From positions 1-25,245 of the IMG/VR virus record IMGVR_UViG_3300009502_000997: a stretch of DNA of 25,245 bases, one strand, 5' to 3'. Shown here one piece after another: positions 23,611 to 25,245 of the stretch. Position numbers and translations under genes: made by a program. Every line of letters starts with the position of its first letter. Positions within the stretch are counted from its first letter, which is position 1. This DNA comes from a virus. Below the pieces are notes generated by a model. It was not told the origin of the DNA. It worked only from the letters and a program-made list of their open reading frames with translations, and searched no databases.

Positions 23611-23621
23611 TACCAACACCT

Positions 23622-23804
23622 ATGACTAAAAAAGATTACGAGCTGATAGCGCGTGCAGTGTACCGAGCACACGAGCCCGTGGACATTGACGGCATTACGA
23701 GCATTGATTACTCGTACCTGCTAGACGCATTACAGCAAGATAACGCGCGATTCAATCGCGCCAAGTTTACTACAGCGTGCGGAATGAAGCCCGAGACCGT
23801 ATGA
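23622..23804 (+). CDS. 60-aa conserved small phage protein
   Basis: Starts at the ATG (MTKKDYELIARAVYRAHEPV); an in-frame GTG at 23607 falls inside the inverted repeat and is less likely. The opening and the end QQDNARFNRAKFTTACG match a small, widespread phage protein type with pattern T(K/R)KDYxLIA...DNxRFxRxKFxxACG, function unknown. It leads an operon of four tiny genes, each joined to the next by a 4-nt ATGA overlap in the context GTATGA. No Shine-Dalgarno is visible. Confidence 0.85.
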   Translation: MTKKDYELIARAVYRAHEPVDIDGITSIDYSYLLDALQQDNARFNRAKFTTACGMKPETV

Positions 23805-24001
23805 TGTACCTGGACCAGTACGGCCATAAGTACCACGCGGATACCCGCAAAGAGCTTATACAAGCCGTGTGCCCGTACACCAAGAGCCCGCGCGTGAGCA
23901 TTATGTACCGCGATAAGAAAGACGGCACGACTGTACGATGTGGCTATGTCGTGAGCTATCACTGGCTAACCGCGTACCAACCTTACCAAATACCTGTATG
24001 A
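23801..24001 (+). CDS. 66-aa protein of unknown function
   Basis: Begins MMYLDQYGHKYHADTRKELI at the ATG overlapping the previous stop; a longer frame from 23777 exists, but the ATGA overlap decides the start. It looks like one small alpha/beta unit (SPRVSIMYRDKKDGTTVRCG, then VVSYHWLTAY). Rich in Tyr and basic residues. No family recognised; may bind nucleic acid. Confidence 0.75.
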   Translation: MMYLDQYGHKYHADTRKELIQAVCPYTKSPRVSIMYRDKKDGTTVRCGYVVSYHWLTAYQPYQIPV

Positions 24002-24159
24002 CCCGCGTACTAGCCGTGAAAATATACGAGTATCTGCTACGCACAGGCGAGGAAGGAACGTATATAAACCACGAAGGACGATATATCACGCGCGAGGACT
24101 GTACACGCGCCATATGGCGCAATATGTACACGCAAAAAGATAAACGCGCTACAGTATGA
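23998..24159 (+). CDS. 53-aa protein of unknown function
   Basis: Begins MTRVLAVKIYEYLLRTGEEG and ends TRAIWRNMYTQKDKRATV. The pattern helix, short strand pair (TYINHEGRYITRED), helix resembles a small winged-helix-like or DNA-contact unit, but it is too short to be sure. The start is fixed by ATGA overlap with the previous gene. Confidence 0.72.
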   Translation: MTRVLAVKIYEYLLRTGEEGTYINHEGRYITREDCTRAIWRNMYTQKDKRATV

Positions 24160-24281
24160 CCGCCGAAATGGAGAATGCGCTACTTGACAGCGCGATGAAC
24201 GTGTTTGATAAAGCATATTACGCCGAGCTTGAACACGAGCGTGATATGTTTGACGAGACGTGTGAGACACTTGACTATTAA
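24156..24281 (+). CDS. 41-aa acidic protein of unknown function
   Basis: Reads MTAEMENALLDSAMNVFDKA then an acidic helix ending DETCETLDY. Strongly negative, in contrast to the basic genes before it. Start fixed by ATGA overlap; stop TAA lies 10 nt before the right inverted-repeat arm. It may pair with a basic neighbour or mimic DNA, but only charge suggests this. Confidence 0.68.
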   Translation: MTAEMENALLDSAMNVFDKAYYAELEHERDMFDETCETLDY

Positions 24282-24291
24282 CTAATTAATT

Positions 24292-24316
24292 GCGCTCTCT
24301 TATTCTCTTATCAGTG
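24292..24316 (-). repeat. right arm of 25-bp inverted repeat
   Basis: Perfect reverse complement of the 19-mer at 23589-23607 (CTCTCTTATTCTCTTATCA at 24295-24313), with GC and TG flanks also matching. It lies just after the last tiny gene and immediately before the next promoter. Confidence 0.9.
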
Positions 24317-24361
24317 CTTGACTTTTGCATACAAGAGGAGTATACTTACCGCTATCAGTGC
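24309..24361 (+). promoter_or_regulatory. repeated 9-mer flanking a promoter (operator pair)
   Basis: TATCAGTGC at 24309-24317 and again at 24353-24361, 44 bp apart (about four helical turns). The first abuts the -35 and the second covers the expected start site, a typical layout for a looping or blocking repressor. Confidence 0.55.
24318..24346 (+). promoter_or_regulatory. sigma70-like promoter of the ubiquitin-like gene
   Basis: TTGACT (24318-24323), 17-bp spacer ending GAGGAG, TATACT (24341-24346). A start near 24353 gives a ~39-nt leader to the ATG at 24392. Confidence 0.7.
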
Positions 24362-24391
24362 ATTACACCGCATTGATTAACGTATACAGTT

Positions 24392-24634
24392 ATGCAAAAA
24401 GCAACAGGAAGTGCACCAGCCGGGAATAATATCGCAGTATCGGTTGTAGCCTTCGGCAATGACCCTATCGCGCTATTACTCCCAGTAGGCGCAACAGTAG
24501 CGAGCGCTCTCGCACAAGCGGGTATCGCACGCGGGGCATCCGACATTTTCGTGAGCGGACAGGACGCGGAAGATGCGGACATCCTTGAAAGCGGGGATGT
24601 ATTGAGTATCGTGAGTGCAAAGCAAGCGGGATAA
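24392..24634 (+). CDS. ubiquitin/ThiS/MoaD-like beta-grasp protein
   Basis: 80 aa. The pattern is that of small beta-grasp sulfur-carrier/ubiquitin-like proteins: IAVSVVAFGNDPIALLLPVGATVASALAQAGI is strand, strand, helix; then DIFVSGQDAEDADILESGDVLSIVSAK gives the V(n)G and LxxGDxLSIV strands typical of ThiS/MoaD relatives. The first ~13 residues are an extra polar tail. The C-terminus is SAKQAG: it ends in Gly but lacks the usual Gly-Gly, so conjugation or sulfur carriage is not assured. No thiamin or molybdopterin genes are near. It has its own strong promoter, no Shine-Dalgarno, and stands directly before a coiled-coil gene that may be its partner. The fold is fairly sure; the function is open. 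Confidence 0.78.
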   Translation: MQKATGSAPAGNNIAVSVVAFGNDPIALLLPVGATVASALAQAGIARGASDIFVSGQDAEDADILESGDVLSIVSAKQAG

Positions 24635-24651
24635 TAGGACATAGACAGGGC

Positions 24652-24671
24652 GTGCGATAGAAATATCGTGC
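24652..24671 (+). promoter_or_regulatory. hairpin with GAAA tetraloop
   Basis: GTGCGATA and TATCGTGC pair over 8 bp (two G-U pairs) around GAAA, a GNRA loop. It lies between the ubiquitin-like gene and the coiled-coil gene, 40 nt before the next ATG; no U-tract follows. Confidence 0.5.
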
Positions 24672-24710
24672 GACCCAGTGTGCGCCTTATACACGAACGA
24701 CACTGCAACT

Positions 24711-25245
24711 ATGATAAAAGCAAATGCAACAAAACCGAGGGCGAGCGCGCTTGAAATAGAAGCCGATGATATAGGCGTGGTAGCCGATTACCTTACGCGT
24801 GCGAGTGATATCGAGCACAGACGAAAAGAGGAACGTGTGGCGAGTATTCAGAACAACATCCGAGATTGTGGATTTTATGTTGAAAGAAGAAGAGGCGAAA
24901 TCGCAGATTATGAGCAAGAAATAGAGAAAAGCAAGAGCGAATTGGGCACGATAGAGCACGAAATCGCCAACCTACCGCCGACCCGCACGATTACCCTAAA
25001 TGAAGCGCGAGCAGATATACAGCGTGCGCTCGCGTTGCCGTTTGTGGAGAATATCGCCATTGAAAGAATAGACGACAAGGTTTATATCGTGGCTACGACC
25101 CGAAACGGCGTGCTGACCACGACACTAAAACGCAAGTTTAGCCGAGCCGAGAAATGGTATCGCGTAAAGCCGTATAAACTCGCGTTGCCGACATATAAAA
25201 TCCGTATCGGCACGGCGTTGCGCAATAGCATCACACAACACGAGG
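24711..25245 (+). CDS. coiled-coil protein with C-terminal domain, cut by window edge
   Basis: 178 codons are visible, with no stop. Residues ~35-90 are coiled coil (EHRRKEERVASIQNNI, YEQEIEKSKSELGTIEHEI). From ~93 a globular alpha/beta part begins with a helix (LNEARADIQRALALPFV), then strands NIAIERIDDKVYIVATTR, LTTTLKRKF, and KPYKLALPTYKIRIG. This helix-strand-strand-strand run ending in 'LPxYxIxIG' resembles the front half of E2/RWD-type domains seen beside prokaryotic ubiquitin-like genes. The catalytic Cys region would lie outside the window, so this is only a hypothesis. The start at 24711 is the first ATG after the ubiquitin-like gene; no Shine-Dalgarno. Confidence 0.8.
   Translation, partial: MIKANATKPRASALEIEADDIGVVADYLTRASDIEHRRKEERVASIQNNIRDCGFYVERRRGEIADYEQEIEKSKSELGTIEHEIANLPPTRTITLNEARADIQRALALPFVENIAIERIDDKVYIVATTRNGVLTTTLKRKFSRAEKWYRVKPYKLALPTYKIRIGTALRNSITQHE

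Larger units (their letters stand above)
22819..23621 (+). other. ~800-bp non-coding regulatory/origin-like region
   Basis: No credible ORF. It holds a large stem-loop at 22831-22897, paired 10- and 11-mers spread over 280 bp, a hairpin at 23288-23320 beside ATGTGTTG repeats, a long alternating pyrimidine-purine stretch at ~23334-23410, two good promoters at 23472-23568, a TTATCCACT box (23545-23553; one mismatch from the E. coli DnaA box) and G7 and C6 runs. A replication origin, a control region or both would fit. Confidence 0.55.

Noticed and set aside
24355-24959. Minus-strand frames opposite the ubiquitin-like and coiled-coil genes
   Set aside because: Shadows of plus-strand genes; low-complexity Cys/Ser/Arg content and no start context.

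Overview
The window reads as part of a tailed double-stranded DNA phage genome (or prophage/metagenomic phage contig). From 22515 leftward, everything down to position 1 lies on the minus strand in one tightly packed late (virion) gene cluster: small and large terminase, a 40-aa gene, portal, a SleB-like muralytic enzyme, small virion-associated genes, scaffold, a decoration-like protein, major capsid protein, a beta-sandwich protein, a coiled-coil protein, collagen-like fibres, a lysis-like trio, a glycan cassette, and finally tail/head-completion-like proteins running off the left edge. No tail sheath, tail tube or tape-measure gene is visible. The terminase-portal-scaffold-coat order, plus a left-edge protein resembling P22 gp10/T7 gp12-type tail proteins, suggests a short-tailed (podovirus-like) virion; this is inference.

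The centre of interest on the late side is a glycan cassette at 3205-7851: two GT2+TPR glycosyltransferases (one fused to a methyltransferase and a second GT2), an RmlA-like nucleotidyltransferase and a GT32-like glycosyltransferase. It is embedded between two genes for long Gly-Tyr-Thr collagen-like fibres. This suggests the phage may decorate its own fibres, or host glycan, with sugars.

At 22516-22581 transcription diverges. Rightward, a ribbon-helix-helix regulator is followed by an ~800-bp non-coding region (22819-23621) full of inverted repeats, a 20-bp bulged stem-loop, short iterated motifs and sigma70-like promoters. It may hold the replication origin and/or regulatory RNAs. Then comes an operon of four tiny genes (41-66 aa) chained by ATGA stop/start overlaps and bracketed by a 25-bp inverted repeat (23 matches). 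A promoter flanked by a repeated 9-mer then leads to a ubiquitin/ThiS/MoaD-like beta-grasp protein and a coiled-coil protein cut by the right edge. That last pair may open a phage ubiquitin-like conjugation module.

Host: most start codons lack a Shine-Dalgarno sequence and many are preceded by AT-rich TTAAT/ATTAAC leaders, as is common in Bacteroidota and some other lineages; standard stop codons (TAA, TAG, TGA) are all used. This is not enough to name the host. The late region is AT-richer, while the right arm from ~23.6 kb is visibly richer in GC and in CGC/GCG-type codons. No tRNA, rRNA, CRISPR array, integrase or insertion sequence was seen.
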